This document shows positions 22,966 to 34,872 of a DNA stretch of 64,000 nt, piece after piece. Below the pieces are notes generated by a model that was not told the origin of the DNA, made no database searches, and was given only the letters and a program-made list of their open reading frames with translations. Origin of the DNA: Pterois miles. Lineage: Eukaryota; Chordata; Actinopteri; Perciformes; Scorpaenidae. The translations under genes and the position numbers were made by a program. The stretch is taken from the NCBI GenBank assembly GCA_947000775.1, contig CAMQGK010000048.1, positions 4,489,001 to 4,553,000 of the forward strand. Reading direction: 5' to 3'. Positions within the stretch are counted from its first letter, which is position 1. Each line of letters opens with the position of its first letter.

Positions 22966-25900
22966 CTGGGGTGGGCTGTGATGGTGGGGTGGGCTGTGAT
23001 GGTGGGCTGTGATGGTGGGGTGGACTGTGAGGGTGGGCTGTGATGGTGGGGTGGACTGTGATGGTGGACTGTGAGGGTGGGGTGGACTGTGATGGTGGGG
23101 TGGACTGTGATGGTGGGCTGTGATGGTGGGGTGGACTGTGATGGTGGGGTGGACTGTGATGGTGGGGTGGACTGTGATGGTGGGCTGTGATGGTGGGGTG
23201 GACTGTGAGGGTGGGCTGTGATGGTGGGCTGTGATGGTGGAGTGGGCTGTGATGGTGGGGTGGACTGTGATGGTGGACTGTGAGGGTGGGGTGGACTGTG
23301 ATGGTGGGGTGGACTGTGATGGTGGGCTGTGATGGTGGGGTGGACTGTGAGGGTGGGCTGTGATGGTGGGCTGTGATGGTGGAGTGGGCTGTGATGCTGG
23401 GGTGGACTGTGATGGTGGGGTGGACTGTGATGGTGGGGTGGACTGTGATGGTGGGCTGTGATGGTGGGGTGGACTGTGAGGGTGGGCTGTGATGGTGGGC
23501 TGTGATGGTGGAGTGGGCTGTGATGGTGGGGTGGACTGTGATGGTGGGCTGTGATGGTGGGGTGGACTGTGAGGGTGGGCTGTGATGGTGGGGTGGACTG
23601 TGAGGGTGGGCTGTGATGGTGGGCTGTGATGGTGGAGTGGGCTGTGATGGTGGGCTGTGATGGTGGGGTGGAGTGAGGGTGGGCTGTGATGGTGGGGTGG
23701 ACTGTGAGGGTGGACTGTGAGGGTGGGGTGGACTGTGAGGGTGGGCTGTGATGGTGGGGTAGACTGTGATGGTGGGCTGTGATGGTGGACTGTGATGGTG
23801 GGGTGGACTGTGAGGGTGGGCTGTGATGGTGGGGTAGACTGTGATGGTGGGCTGTGATGGTGGAGTGGGCTGTGATGGTGGGGTGGACTGTGATGGTGGG
23901 GTGGACTGTGAGGGTGGGCTGTGATGGTGGGGTGGACTGTGATGGTGGACTGTGATGGTGGAGTGGGCTGTGATGGTGGGGTGGACTGTGATGGTGGGCT
24001 GTGATGGTGGGGTGGACTGTGATGGTGGGGTGGACTGTGATGGTGGAGTGGGCTGTGATGGTGGGGTGGACTGTGATGGTAGAGTGGGCTGTGATGGTGG
24101 GGTGGACTGTGATGGTGGGGTGGACTGTGAGGGTGGGCTGTGATGGTGGGGTGGACTGTGATGGTGGACTGTGATGGTGGAGTGGGCTGTGATGGTGGGG
24201 TGGACTGTGATGGTGGGCTGTGATGGTGGGGTGGACTGTGATGGTGGGGTGGACTGTGATGGTGGAGTGGGCTGTGATGGTGGGGTGGACTGTGATGGTG
24301 GAGTGGGCTGTGATGGTGGGGTGGACTGTGAGGGTGGGCTGTGATGGTGGGCTGTGATGGTGGATGTGGGGGTGGGTGGACTGTGAGGGTGGGCTGTGAT
24401 GGTGGGGTGGACTGTGAGGGTGGGCTGTGATGGTGGGGGTGATGGTGGGGTGGGCTGTGATGGTGGGGTGGTTTGGTGGGGTGGACTGTGATGGTGGGCT
24501 GTGATGGTGGAGTGGGCTGTGATGGTGGGGTGGACTGTGAGGGTGGGGTGGACTGTGATGGTGGGGTGGACTGTGATGGTGGGCTGTGATGGTGGGGTGG
24601 ACTGTGAGGGTGGGCTGTGATGGTGGGCTGTGATGGTGGAGTGGGCTGTGATGGTGGGGTGGACTGTGATGGTGGGGTGGACTGTGATGGTGGGGTGGAC
24701 TGTGATGGTGGGCTGTGATGGTGGGGTGGACTGTGAGGGTGGGCTGTGATGGTGGGCTGTGATGGTGGAGTGGGCTGTGATGGTGGGGTGGACTGTGATG
24801 GTGGACTGTGAGGGTGGGGTGGACTGTGATGGTGGGCTGTGATGGTGGGGTGGACTGTGATGGTGGACTGTGATGGTGGAGTGGGCTGTGATGGTGGGGT
24901 GGACTGTGATGGTGGGGTGGACTGTGATGGTGGGCTGTGATGGTGGGGTGGACTGTGAGGGTGGGGTGGACTGTGATGGTGGGGTGGACTGTGAGGGTGG
25001 GCTGTGATGGTGGGGTGGACTGTGATGGTGGACTGTGATGGTGGGGTGGGCTGTGATGGTGGGGTGTGATGGTGGAGTGGGCTGTGATGGTGGGGTGGAC
25101 TGTGATGGTGGGCTGTGATGGTGGGGTGGGCTGTGATGGTGGGGTGGACTGTGATGGTGGGGTGGACTGTGAGGGTGGGCTGTGATGGTGGGGTGGACTG
25201 TGATGGTGGACTGTGATGGTGGGGTGGGCTGTGATGGTGGGGTGGACTGTGATGGTGGGCTGGACTGTGATGGTGGGCTGTGATGGTAGGCTGTGATGGT
25301 GGACTGTGATGGTGGGGTGGGCTGTGAGGGTGGGGTGGACTGTGAGGGTGGGCTGTGATGGTGGGCTGTGATGGACTGTGAGGGTGGGGTGGGCTGTGAG
25401 GGTGGGGTGGACTGTGATGGTGGGCTGTGATGGTGGACTGTGAGGGTGGGCTGTGATGGTGGACTGTGATGGTGGGCTGTGATGGTGGGCTGTGATGGTA
25501 GGCTGTGATGGTGGACTGTGAGGGTGGGGTGGACTGTGAGGGTGGGGTGGACTGTGAGGGTGGGCTGTGATGGTGGACTGTGAGGGTGGGCTGTGATGGT
25601 GGACTGTGATGGTGGGCTGTGATGGTGGGCTGTGATGGTAGGCTGTGATGGTGGACTGTGAGGGTGGGGTGGACTGTGAGGGTGGGGTGGACTGTGATGG
25701 TGGGCTGTGATGGTGGGGTGGACTGTGAGGGTGGGGTGGACTGTGAGGGTGGGGTGGACTGTGATGGTGGGCTGTGATGGTAGGCTGTGATGGTGGACTG
25801 TGATGGTAGGCTGTGATGGTGGACTGTGAGGGTGGGGTGGGCTGTGGGGGTGGGGTGGACTGTGAGGGTGGGCTGTGATGGTGGACTGTGATGGTGGGCT

Positions 25901-27020
25901 GTGATGGTGGGCTGTGATGGTAGGCTGTGATGGTGGACTGTGAGGGTGGGGTGGACTGTGAGGGTGGGGTGGACTGTGAGGGTGGGGTGGACTGTGATGG
26001 TGGGCTGTGATGGTAGGCTGTGATGGTGGACTGTGATGGTAGGCTGTGATGGTGGACTGTGAGGGTGGGGTGGGCTGTGGGGGTGGGGTGGACTGTGAGG
26101 GTGGGCTGTGATGGTGGACTGTGATGGTGGGCTGTGATGGTGGGCTGTGATGGTAGGCTGTGATGGTGGACTGTGAGGGTGGGGTGGGGTGGACTGTGAG
26201 GGTGGGGTGGACTGTGATGGTGGGCTGTGATGGTAGGCTGTGATGGTGGACTGTGATGGTAGGCTGTGATGGTGGACTGTGATGGTGGACTGTGATGGTA
26301 GGCTGTGATGGTGGGCTGTGATGGTAGGCTGTGATGGTGGACTGTGATGGTGGGGTGGGCTGTGGGGGTGGGGTGGACTGTGAGGGTGGGGTGGACTGTG
26401 ATGGTGGGCTGTGATGGTAGGCTGTGATGGTGGACTGTGATGGTAGGCTGTGATGGTGGACTGTGATGGTAGGCTGTGATGGTGGACTGTGAGGGTGGGG
26501 TGGACTGTGAGGGTGGGGTGGACTGTGATGGTGGGCTGTGATGGTGGACTGTGAGGGTGGGGTGTGATGGTGGACTGTGAGGGTGGGGTGGGCTGTGGGG
26601 GTGGGGTGGACTGTGATGGTGGGCTGTGATGGTAGGCTGTGATGGTGGACTGTGAGGGTGGGGTGTGATGGTGGACTGTGAGGGTGGGGTGGACTGTGAG
26701 GGTGGGGTGGACTGTGATGGTGGGCTGTGATGGTGGACTGTGAGGGTGGGGTGTGATGGTGGACTGTGAGGGTGGGGTGGGCTGTGGGGGTGGGGTGGAC
26801 TGTGATGGTGGGCTGTGATGGTAGGCTGTGATGGTGGACTGTGAGGGTGGGGTGTGATGGTGGACTGTGAGGGTGGGGTGGGCTGTGGGGGTGGGGTGGA
26901 CTGTGAGGGTGGGGTGGACTGTGATGGTGGGCTGTGATGGTAGGCTGTGATGGTGGACTGTGAGGGTGGGGTGTGATGGTGGACTGTGAGGGTGGGGTGG
27001 GCTGTGGGGGTGGGGTGGGG
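22966..27020. repeat. 13/18-bp G-rich minisatellite, 4.05 kb
   Basis: Mixture of two related units: the 18-bp GGACTGTGATGGTGGGGT and a shorter 13-bp form without the GGGGT block, with GGGCTG, GGACTG, TAGGCTG and GAGGGT variants. Strand composition is extreme: the plus strand is almost all G/T/A with runs of GGTGGGGTGG, which suggests G-quadruplex potential. Longer blocks recur, for example the TAGGCTGTGATGG variant is confined to the right half. The very long minus-strand open frames (over 1,300 and 1,500 residues, Ser/Pro/His/Thr) overlap in two frames and are repeat artefacts. Confidence 0.95.
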
Positions 27021-27894
27021 AGACAACGGCGGGGCCGAGCAGTACTTCCTGGACAGTCAGATGATGCGCTGCTATGACTCAGGAAGCATTTATCCGTTTG
27101 TGACTTCCGCCACAGCTGAAGGTCACAGATACACAATGAAAGCAGAGCAGCGAGGGGAAGCACAGGAAGTTCCCGGTGTACCAGGCAGTCACCGGGGAGC
27201 AGGGGATGCAGCGCTGAGGAGCGGGACGGATGCATGGAGGGAAATATCTGAATAAAGCATGAAACCGAATGGAGGGATGAGAGGGAGGAGTGCTCCAGGC
27301 AAGGATGCTCACAGAGGACTGCTGTTAACACTGCTCATATAATGGCTGGCTGAAATCACAGGAGCACTGTGATGTCAATACATGCACAAATAATACATCA
27401 GGCACTGTGGAGCATATATGCACAACAATGAATATCAAAGCTAATTAATTCACCGTGGATTTACAAGCGCTGCGAACTCATAGATAATATCTTGTTTTGT
27501 GTTCAAATGCCGTTCTTAAAACTGCGTGCTGCCGATTTGATTAATTCACTGTGGACTGTGCAGGAGGGTAATGCTGTGTTTTTGTGCACTAATGATTGAT
27601 TCTAACATGAGCAGCATGGTCATTAAAAAGGGCCCTATAGGCACCAGTAAAGTGCTAATACACTTCTATATGCAGTCTGTGCATGGCAGCCAGTTCAGGA
27701 AGTTCAATTTCTTCAATGAAATATGACGTACAGCAACGTGATACATCGTTCCCTTTGCCATCAAAGTTTCAAATTTCAGTTTATTTGTGTTTTTGATATT
27801 GTATTGTACTATTATTTATTAAAGGTGCAATGTGTAATACCAGACCACTTGCTCTAAACCAGCAACATCGTCAGTTTTATACTGTATATGTATA
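27021..27894. other. No gene recognised
   Basis: A short plus-strand frame runs out of the minisatellite to 27255 but has no recognisable domain. The remainder is AT-rich and featureless up to the LTR insertion site. Confidence 0.6.
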
Positions 27895-27899
27895 AAACG

Positions 27900-28146
27900 T
27901 GTAACGTCCCGCAGGACTTAGACTCTGTGTTGCATGCTTTTATTTTGATGCACATCCTGTTTTATTTTGACATGTTTAACCTCTCCTCTCGTTGCAGTTC
28001 ACTTCACTCCCTACCCTGCATGCTTCACGTTTGAGCACCTCCCTATGACCTAGTTACCTGCACCAGTCACCTGTGTCTGATCGTCGCCCCTGATCATTCC
28101 CACCTGTCCATAGTTAGTTGTTAGGAAGGCTCGTAAATTCCAAGAA

Positions 28147-28182
<36 letters not shown>

Positions 28183-29263
28183 CCACACGCAGAAAACCAC
28201 AGACAAAAGATTAACAAAAAGCGTGCCCTTTAATATTAGACTGAATAATAATCTTAAGGTAATACAAATAATTATAAACAGTAACTCAAAATAAATAGAA
28301 GAATAAACACAAGGTAACTACAAGAAAACTAAATATGCAGAAACCAGAATTAACACTAAACCCAAAGTACCCAGACAGACAGTGAGGAAATACAACTGAA
28401 CAAAACACAGACAGGAGAAACACAGGACCACAAGGAGTGCACAGAGAGATATCAAACAGGATAAGAAAAAATACCTGGAGAAAAGAGACATGGAACTATA
28501 CCGGGGAGAAAGGAGTCAAAGGAGAAATCCAAGGGGAAAAAAAAAAAAAACCAAGAAGCATACATTAAAGTGGATGGACAACAGAGCACGAGCAGATCAC
28601 CGGGACTAAACAAATGAACCGACAAGAACAGAGGGAAAAAAGGTGACTTAAATACACAAAGGGAAAACGACCAGGTGGAAACTATCAGGGGTGGGGCAAC
28701 AATCAGGGAAAGTAGGTCAGGGGGTGTGAACCAAGAAAACGGAGGGAAAAACACACAAGGGCAGGAAGTAAAACTAGAAATGATATGGAGACACAAGACT
28801 TTTCAAAATAAAACAGGAAACAACCCAAGACAAAACACCCAGACCAGGACAGGGAGTGAAACACAACTAATACACTAGAACAAGAACTCAATATAACAAA
28901 ACACAACCAAATAATAAACTAATCGAAAAACTAACACAAAGAGTCCATAGTCATGACAGTTAGTCACTTCCCTCACCAGTATTTAAGCAGCGTCTCCCTT
29001 TCCTCCTGTGCCAGATCGTCTTGTTTCCCCAGTGTTACAGCGTTCCAGCATCCTTCTGACATTTGATTCCTCGTGCCTGTACATTCTGCTCGTTTCACCG
29101 ACTCTGCCTTTTGCCTGCCGACTTGGATTTGTTTGAAAGTGAGTGTTTGCCTGCCTGTGTACCGACCCTGTTTCCGACAATAAAGGCCCAGCGTTGTTCA
29201 TCTAACCTGCTCTCTGAGTCTTCGCGTTTGAGTCCAAGCCTGTCTGCCACCATGATCGTCACA
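27900..29263 (+). mobile_element. Solo LTR, plus orientation, split by a second LTR
   Basis: Begins TGTAACGTCCCGC and ends ATCGTCACA, so it has TG...CA termini. It is flanked by the 5-bp duplication AAACG (27895-27899 and 29264-29268). Inside are a TATA-like TATTTAAGC (about 28980) and AATAAAGG (about 29180), the order expected of an LTR promoter and polyadenylation signal on the plus strand. Removing the nested element and one copy of its duplication leaves about 518 bp. No internal gag or pol region is present, so this is a recombinational solo LTR. The class (Gypsy, Pao or ERV) cannot be decided from the LTR alone. Confidence 0.75.
28119..28958 (-). mobile_element. Solo LTR, minus orientation, nested
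   Basis: An 840-bp segment with TG...CA ends (TGTTAGGAAG on the left, CATGACA on the right) flanked by the 6-bp duplication GTTAGT (28113-28118 and 28959-28964). Read on the minus strand it starts TGTCATGAC, has TATTTAAGTC about 300 bp in and ATTAAAGGG about 150 bp from the end. That is the layout of a promoter and polyadenylation signal, so its transcriptional direction is minus. It also holds a (GA)n run at about 28147-28179. The flanking plus-strand LTR is continuous once this insert is removed. Confidence 0.75.
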
Positions 29264-29324
29264 AAACGACGATCATCCAGCTGAATAGTACACTGTCTCT
29301 GTACAACATGGAACCTGTCAGGCA

Positions 29325-30733
29325 TCATGGCGGCTAAGTTGAGGTGGTATATGGTTCAATACATGAGCATGCTACTGGTTGACAGAGCAGTCCACAGGGA
29401 CTGTAAGAACAGGCAGACAAACCTGTGCACTGCCTGGACTGACTACCAGAAAGCCTACGACTCAATGCCCCACACATGGATACTGGGATGTCTGGAACTG
29501 GATCAACAGGACACTAAGAGCCTTCATCAAAAACTCAATGGGAATGTGGAAGACAACCCTAGAGGCCAACTCCAAGCCAATCGCCCAAGTTAACATCAAC
29601 TACAGCATGTACCAAGGGGATGCGTTATCACCACTGCTGTTCTGCATAGGCCTGAACCCCCTCAGCCAGATCATCACAAAGACTGGTTACGGATACCGTT
29701 TCTGAAGTGGGGCAACAATCAGCCACCTGCTCTACATGGATGACATCAAGCTGTACGCCAGGAATGAGCAAGAACTCGACTCACTGATCCACACCACCAG
29801 GATCTACAGCGACAACATAGGGATGTCATTCGGGTTGGACAAATGTGGCCGGATGGTATCAAAGAGAGGCAAGAGGATCAGAACTGAGAAGGTGGACCTA
29901 CCAGAGGGCAGGATAGGAGACATCCAAGACAGCTACAAGTACCTTGGTATCCCACAGGCGAATGGAAATCATGAGGAGGCTGCAAGGAAGTCAACCACAG
30001 CCAAATACCTCCAGAGAGTAAAGCAAGTCCTGAGAAGTCAGCTGAATGGTAAGAACAAGGTCCGAGCCATCAACATGTACACACTACCAGTCATCAGATA
30101 CCCCGCTGAGATCATCAGCTGGCCAAAGGAGGAGAGAGAAGCCACAGATATCAGGACAAGAAAGCTCCTCACCATGCACGGAGGGTTTCATCCCAAGTCC
30201 AGCACCCTGAGGCTGGACACTAAGCGGAAAGAGGGAGGCCGAGGACTAGTGAGTATCAGAGCCACAGTCCAGGATGAAACATCAAAACTCCAAGAGTACA
30301 TCAGGAAGATGGCCCCCAAAGACGAACTGCTCAGTGAATGCCTCAGACAGCAGAAACCTGAAGAGAGTGAGGAAGATGAGGAGACCACATGGAGGGACAA
30401 GCCCCTACACGGCATGTACCACCGCCAGATACAGGAAGTGGCTGATATCACAAAGACCTACCAATAGCTGGACAACGCTGGACTTACAGACAGCACAGAG
30501 GCACTGATCATGGCAGCACAAGAACAAGCCTTAAGTACCAGGGCCATAGAGGCCAGGATCCGCATACATGGAGAGGCACAACCAAGAGGCTGGGATAGTG
30601 TACAGGAAGGTCTGCACCCAGTATGGACTAGAAGTACCCAGATCCCAATGGGATCACCTAAGGTGGTGGAGAACAACAGCTAAGATCCTAGAGGACCAGA
30701 GCTGGAGAAGGACATGGTTACCACCCTAAAAGG
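29325..30733 (+). pseudogene. Rex6/Dong-like (R4-clade) LINE fragment with YMDD
   Basis: Encodes the C-terminal half of a LINE polyprotein. Motifs in order: TNLCTAWTDYQKAYDSMPH (palm, first aspartate), YQGDALSPLLFCIGLNPLSQ, HLLYMDDIKLYARNE (catalytic YMDD, about 29730-29775), SYKYLGIPQANGNHEEAA, HGGFHPKSSTLRL and GGRGLVSIRATVQDE. A frameshift lies near 29480, a TGA interrupts at 29703-29705 just before the YMDD block, and a TAG replaces a likely Trp codon at 30465-30467. After about 30560 a deletion removes the expected zinc-knuckle region. Only the start of the C-terminal restriction-like endonuclease region (PKVVEN-like, about 30655) remains. It is 5' truncated and dead. The 15-bp minisatellite begins about 25 bp downstream. 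Confidence 0.8.
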
Positions 30734-30756
30734 GTGAGGGGGACGTTTTATATATT

Positions 30757-33389
30757 GTCCTCTGTCCTGTGTCCTGTGTACCTCTGTCCCATGTACCTCT
30801 GTCCTGTGTACCTCTGTCCTCTGTCCTGTGTACCCCTCTCCTGTGTCCCGTGTACCTCTGTCCTGTGTCCTGTGTACCTCTATCCTCTGTCCCTCTGTCC
30901 TGTGTACCTCTGTTCTGTGTACTATGTCATCTGTCCTGTCTCCTGTGTACCTCTGTCCTATGTCCTCTGTTCTGTGTCATGTGGCCTCTGTCCCATGTGC
31001 CTCTGTCCTGTGTACCTCTGTTCTGTGTACTATGTCCTCTGTCCTGTGTCCTGTGTACCTCTGTCCTATGTCCTCTGTTCTGTGTCATGTGGCCTCTGTC
31101 CTGTGTACCTCTGTCCTGTGTTCTCTGTCCTGTGTACCTCTGTCCTCTGTCCTGTGTACCTCTGTCCTGTGTACCTCTGTCCTGTGTCCCGTGTACCTCT
31201 GTCTTGTGTCCCGTGTACCTGTGTCCTGTGTACCTCTGTCCTGTGTCCCGTGTACCTGTGTCCTGTGTACCTGTGTCCTGTGTACCTCTGTCCTGTGTCC
31301 CGTGTACCTGTGTCCCGTGTACCTCTGTCCTGTGTACCTCTGTCCTCTGTCCCTCTGTTCTGTGTACTATGTCCTCTGTTCTGTGTACCTCTGTCCTATG
31401 TCCTCTGTTCTGTGTCATGTGGCCTCTGTCCTGTGTACCTCTGTCCTGTGTTCTCTGTCCTGTGTACCTCTGTCCTCTGTCCTGTGTACCTCTGTCCTGT
31501 GTACCTCTGTCCTGTGTCCCGTGTACCTCTGTCTTGTGTCCCGTGTACCTGTGTCCTGTGTACCTCTGTCCTGTGTCCCGTGTACCTGTGTCCTGTGTAC
31601 CTGTGTCCTGTGTACCTCTGTCCTGTGTCCCGTGTACCTGTGTCCCGTGTACCTCTGTCCTGTGTACCTCTGTCCCCCTGTTCTGTGTACTATGTCCTCT
31701 GTTCTGTGTACCTCTGTCCTATGTCCTCTGTTCTGTGTCATGTGGCCTCTGTCCTGTGTACCTCTGTCCTGTGTTCTCTGTCCTGTGTACCTCTGTCCTC
31801 TACCTCTGTCCTGTGTCCCGTGTACCTGCGTCCTGTGTACCTCTGTCCTCTACCTCTGTCCTGTGTCCCGTGTATCTGTGTCCTGTGTACCTCTGTCCTG
31901 TGTACTATGTCCTCTGTTCTGTGTACCTATGTCCTGTGTACCTCTGTCCTGTGTACTATGTCCTCTGACCTGTGTTCTGTGTACCTCTGCCCTGTGTACT
32001 ATGTCCTCTGTCCTGTGTACCTCTGTCCTATGTCCTGTGTACTATGTCCTCTGTCCTATGTCCTCTGTCCTATGTCCTCTGTCCTATGTCCTCTGTCCTG
32101 TGTCCTTTGTCCTATGTCCTGCGAACTGTATCCTCTGTCCTGTGTCCTCTGTCCTGTGTACCTATGTCCTGTGTACCTCTGTCCTTTGTCCTCTGTCCTG
32201 TGTTCCTCTGTCCTGTGTCCCTCTGTCCTGGTTCATCTGTCCTGTGTACTTCTGTCCTGTGTCATCTGTCCTGTGTACCTCTGTCCTGTGTACCTCTGTC
32301 CTGTGTACCTCTGTCCTGTGTCCTGTGTACCTCTGTCCTTTGTCCTCTGTCCTGTGTCCTCTGTCCTGTGTTCCTCTGTCCTGTGTCCTTTGTCCTGTGT
32401 ACCTCTGTCCTGTGTACTATGTCCTCTGTCCTGTGTACCTCTGTCCTGTGTCCTTTGTCCTGTGTACCTCTGTCCTGTGTACTATGTCCTCTGTCCTATG
32501 TCCTGTGTACCTCTGTCCTGTGTACTATGTCCTCTGTCCTATGTCCTGTGTACCTCTGTCCTGTGTACCTCTGTCCTATGTCCTGTGTACTATGTCCTCT
32601 GTCCTATGTCCTCTGTCCTGTGTCCTTTGTCCTATGTCCTGCGTACTGTATCCTCTGTCCTGTGTCCTCTGTACCTCTGTCCTTTGTCCTCTGTCCTGTG
32701 TCCTCTGTCCTGTGTCCTCTGTCCTGTGTTCCTCTGTCCTGTGTCCCTCTGTCCTGTGTACCTCTGTCCTGTGTACCTCTGTCCTATGTCCTGTGTACCT
32801 CTGTCCTTTGTCCTCTGTCCTGTGTCCTCTGTCCTGTGTTCCTCTGTCCTGTGTCCTTTGTCCTGTGTACCTCTGTCCTGTGTACTATGTCCTCTGTCCT
32901 GTGTACCTCTGTCCTGTGTACCTCTGTCCTATGTCCTGTGTACCTCTGTCCTTTGTCCTCTGTCCTGTGTCCTCTGTCCTGTGTTCCTCTGTCCTGTGTC
33001 CTTTGTCCTGTGTGCCTCTGTCCTGTGTACTATTTCCTCTGTCCTGTGTTCCTCTGTCCTGTGTCCTTTGTCCTGTGTGCCTCTGTCCTGTGTACTATTT
33101 CCTTTGTCCTGTGTACCTCTGTCCTGTGTACTATGTCTTCTGTCCTATGTCCTGTGTACCTCTGTCCTGTGTACTATCTCCTCTGTCCTATGTCCTGTGT
33201 ACCTCTGTCCTGTGTACCTCTGTCCTGTGTCCTTTGTCCTATGTCCTGTTTACCTCTGTCCTGTATACTCTGTCCTCTGTCCTGTGTCCTCTGTCCTATG
33301 TCCTGTGTACCTCTGTCCTATGTCCTGTGTCCTCTGTCCCTCTGTCCTGTGTCCTCTGTCCTGTGTCCTCTGTCCTGTGTCCTCTGTCC
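30757..33389. repeat. 15-bp minisatellite, 2.6 kb
   Basis: Units are built from CTCTGTCCTGTGTAC (15 bp) with CTATGTC, CTTTGTC and CTCTGTC 7-8 bp sub-blocks. The 15-bp length keeps plus-strand frames open for 400-950 residues (Cys/Pro/Val/Leu/Ser), which are artefacts. Higher-order copying is visible: GTCATGTGGCCTCTG occurs at 30976, 31084, 31414 and 31737, spacings 108, 330 and 323 bp, so a roughly 330-bp block was triplicated. The right half has a different variant mix with many GTCCTTTGTCC blocks. Confidence 0.95.
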
Positions 33390-34300
33390 AACCACTTCAC
33401 ACTCTCAGGCTGCCCTTTGTCCTCTGACCAGCAGGTGTCACTGTTGAGGTATTTTAATCAGGATTTGAATAATTTTTCCAAAGAGAAAAGAAAATATATT
33501 TTTAATAAAATGTTAATGAGATTTGGTAATGATTTAATAACCGATTACCGTTGCCTCTCAGCGTCCTCGGGCTGCATGTCTTCCTGGGGAGGACAGCAGG
33601 ATGCGACAGAATACTATTCTGACCTTTTCTACTTTCCAGTCCTCGGGTCCTCATGTTTTCTATCAGCTGTTATGTATTTCTGATGAATATTTACTTCATC
33701 TGCCCCATGCAGGTCTTTTCTGCCCACACATATCCAGTAGCTTCGCGGCCCGAGGCGCCGATTGACACATGTCCACTGTGGAAAACAGCTGCTGGACAAC
33801 ATGTAGGTGTGGTTGTGTGTTCTGGTCAGTACAGCAGAATAATGCAGAAATGTGACAGCAGGTCATAGTTTACAACATGAAATAAATGTATTAAAAACAG
33901 TGCTGCTCTGATGTGTCACATCATGATGAGAGTATGAACTGTGTGGTTTTCCCATCTAGAGCAGAGAGAGCTTTCTTTTTCCAGGTCTTGAAGGTTCATT
34001 CTGGCAAATAGCAGTTTGACAACAAGGACGACGGTTCAATTGTAATCATGATCTCAATGATCTCAGAACAGCCTGTTTTGTCCAGAACCGCCCATCCAGA
34101 ACCCTGATCGGCCATCTCCTCTCAGCGTCAGACACCAAGGCTCAGACGAACCTTCAGCTACATTATGAGACGAACACCTAACTCCGGTGTAAACCCACCT
34201 GCAGCGTTAATAGATGGTCCCAGCAGTGACGTAGTCTTAACGGTGTGAGAGTCCGGTCAGGGAGGGAGGGAAGGTGGATGGGTGTGACAAACAGAAGACT
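33390..34300. other. No gene recognised
   Basis: Single-copy-looking sequence after the 15-bp array. Short open frames near 33653-33868 have no recognisable content. Confidence 0.6.
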
Positions 34301-34420
34301 GGTGAAGGGGGATCCCTCCTCTGGTGAAGAGGATTCCCCTTTCATCAGAGGAGGGATCCCCCTTCACCAGAGGAGGGATCCCCCTTTACCAGAGGAGGGA
34401 TCCCCCTTCACCAGAGGAGG
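34301..34420. repeat. 22-bp tandem repeat with an inverted copy
   Basis: AGAGGAGGGATCCCCCTTCA plus CC is repeated directly at 34347-34368, 34369-34390 and 34391-34412, the middle copy with one T for C. Its exact reverse complement occupies 34301-34322, and an imperfect copy lies at 34323-34346. The perfect 22-bp inverted pair with a 24-bp loop could form a hairpin. Confidence 0.85.
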
Positions 34421-34714
34421 CTGTGGACAACAGTCGCCAGGCATGATGTGGTTACCAGGGAACGACAGTTGTGTTCGTTAGGGACACCTGAGGTTAGTTT
34501 CGGGCTGCCTTTGATACCGAGTCTTTTTGGTATCGCTGAAAGTGCAGCATTGTAGATGGGGGATAGGTGGTGTTGCCAGAATGAATATGACCTGGATGAA
34601 TGAGAACATTCACAGAATTAATCACAATCCATATTACAGAGATTTCTACAGATAGTGTGCAGAGAAACCAAAAGAGCAAATGAGTCCAGGTTGATGTCAG
34701 TCAGCGTCTCGGAG

Positions 34715-34872
34715 TCCCAGAGAGACAGAACCAGCAACGGACTCTCCTCTGCAGGGCAGCACATACAGCCAACACGTCCACCTCTCCACGCCGACAGACA
34801 GAACCAGTCCAGCACGTCCTCCGGTCCACGCCAAACAAACAGAACCCATCCAGCATGACCTCCTCTTCACTG
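34715..34872 (-). repeat. Degenerate copies of the 36/41-bp minisatellite unit
   Basis: Three to four diverged copies in tandem. GACAGAACCAG recurs at about 34723 and 34795, and AACAGAACCCATCCAGCATG follows at about 34838; each is followed by a CTCCTCT- or CTCCGGT-like block. They align with the CAGAGCCAGAGCAACACCAC / TCCTCTCC unit of 6190-11317. The sequence just downstream (34881-34952) is similar to the right flank of that array. This is my alignment by eye. Confidence 0.5.

Noticed and set aside
27030..27120. Frame containing AEQYF, reminiscent of a T-cell receptor J segment
   Set aside because: There is no FGXG motif after it, no recombination signal heptamer/nonamer and no splice donor. 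The resemblance is five residues.
22778..27331. Minus-strand open frames of more than 1,300 and 1,500 residues
   Set aside because: Two frames are open at once over the same 13/18-bp repeat and the composition is only Ser, Pro, His, Thr, Gln. It is repeat translation, not a mucin-like gene.
33426..33445. CTCF-like motif (ACCAGCAGGTGTCACT)
   Set aside because: Several mismatches to the core consensus, and such words are frequent. No supporting pair or conservation can be seen.
30734..33683. Plus-strand Cys/Pro/Val/Leu-rich frames of about 900 and 950 residues
   Set aside because: Produced by a 15-bp unit, a multiple of 3, in which all three plus frames are open. No start context, signal peptide or domain is seen.
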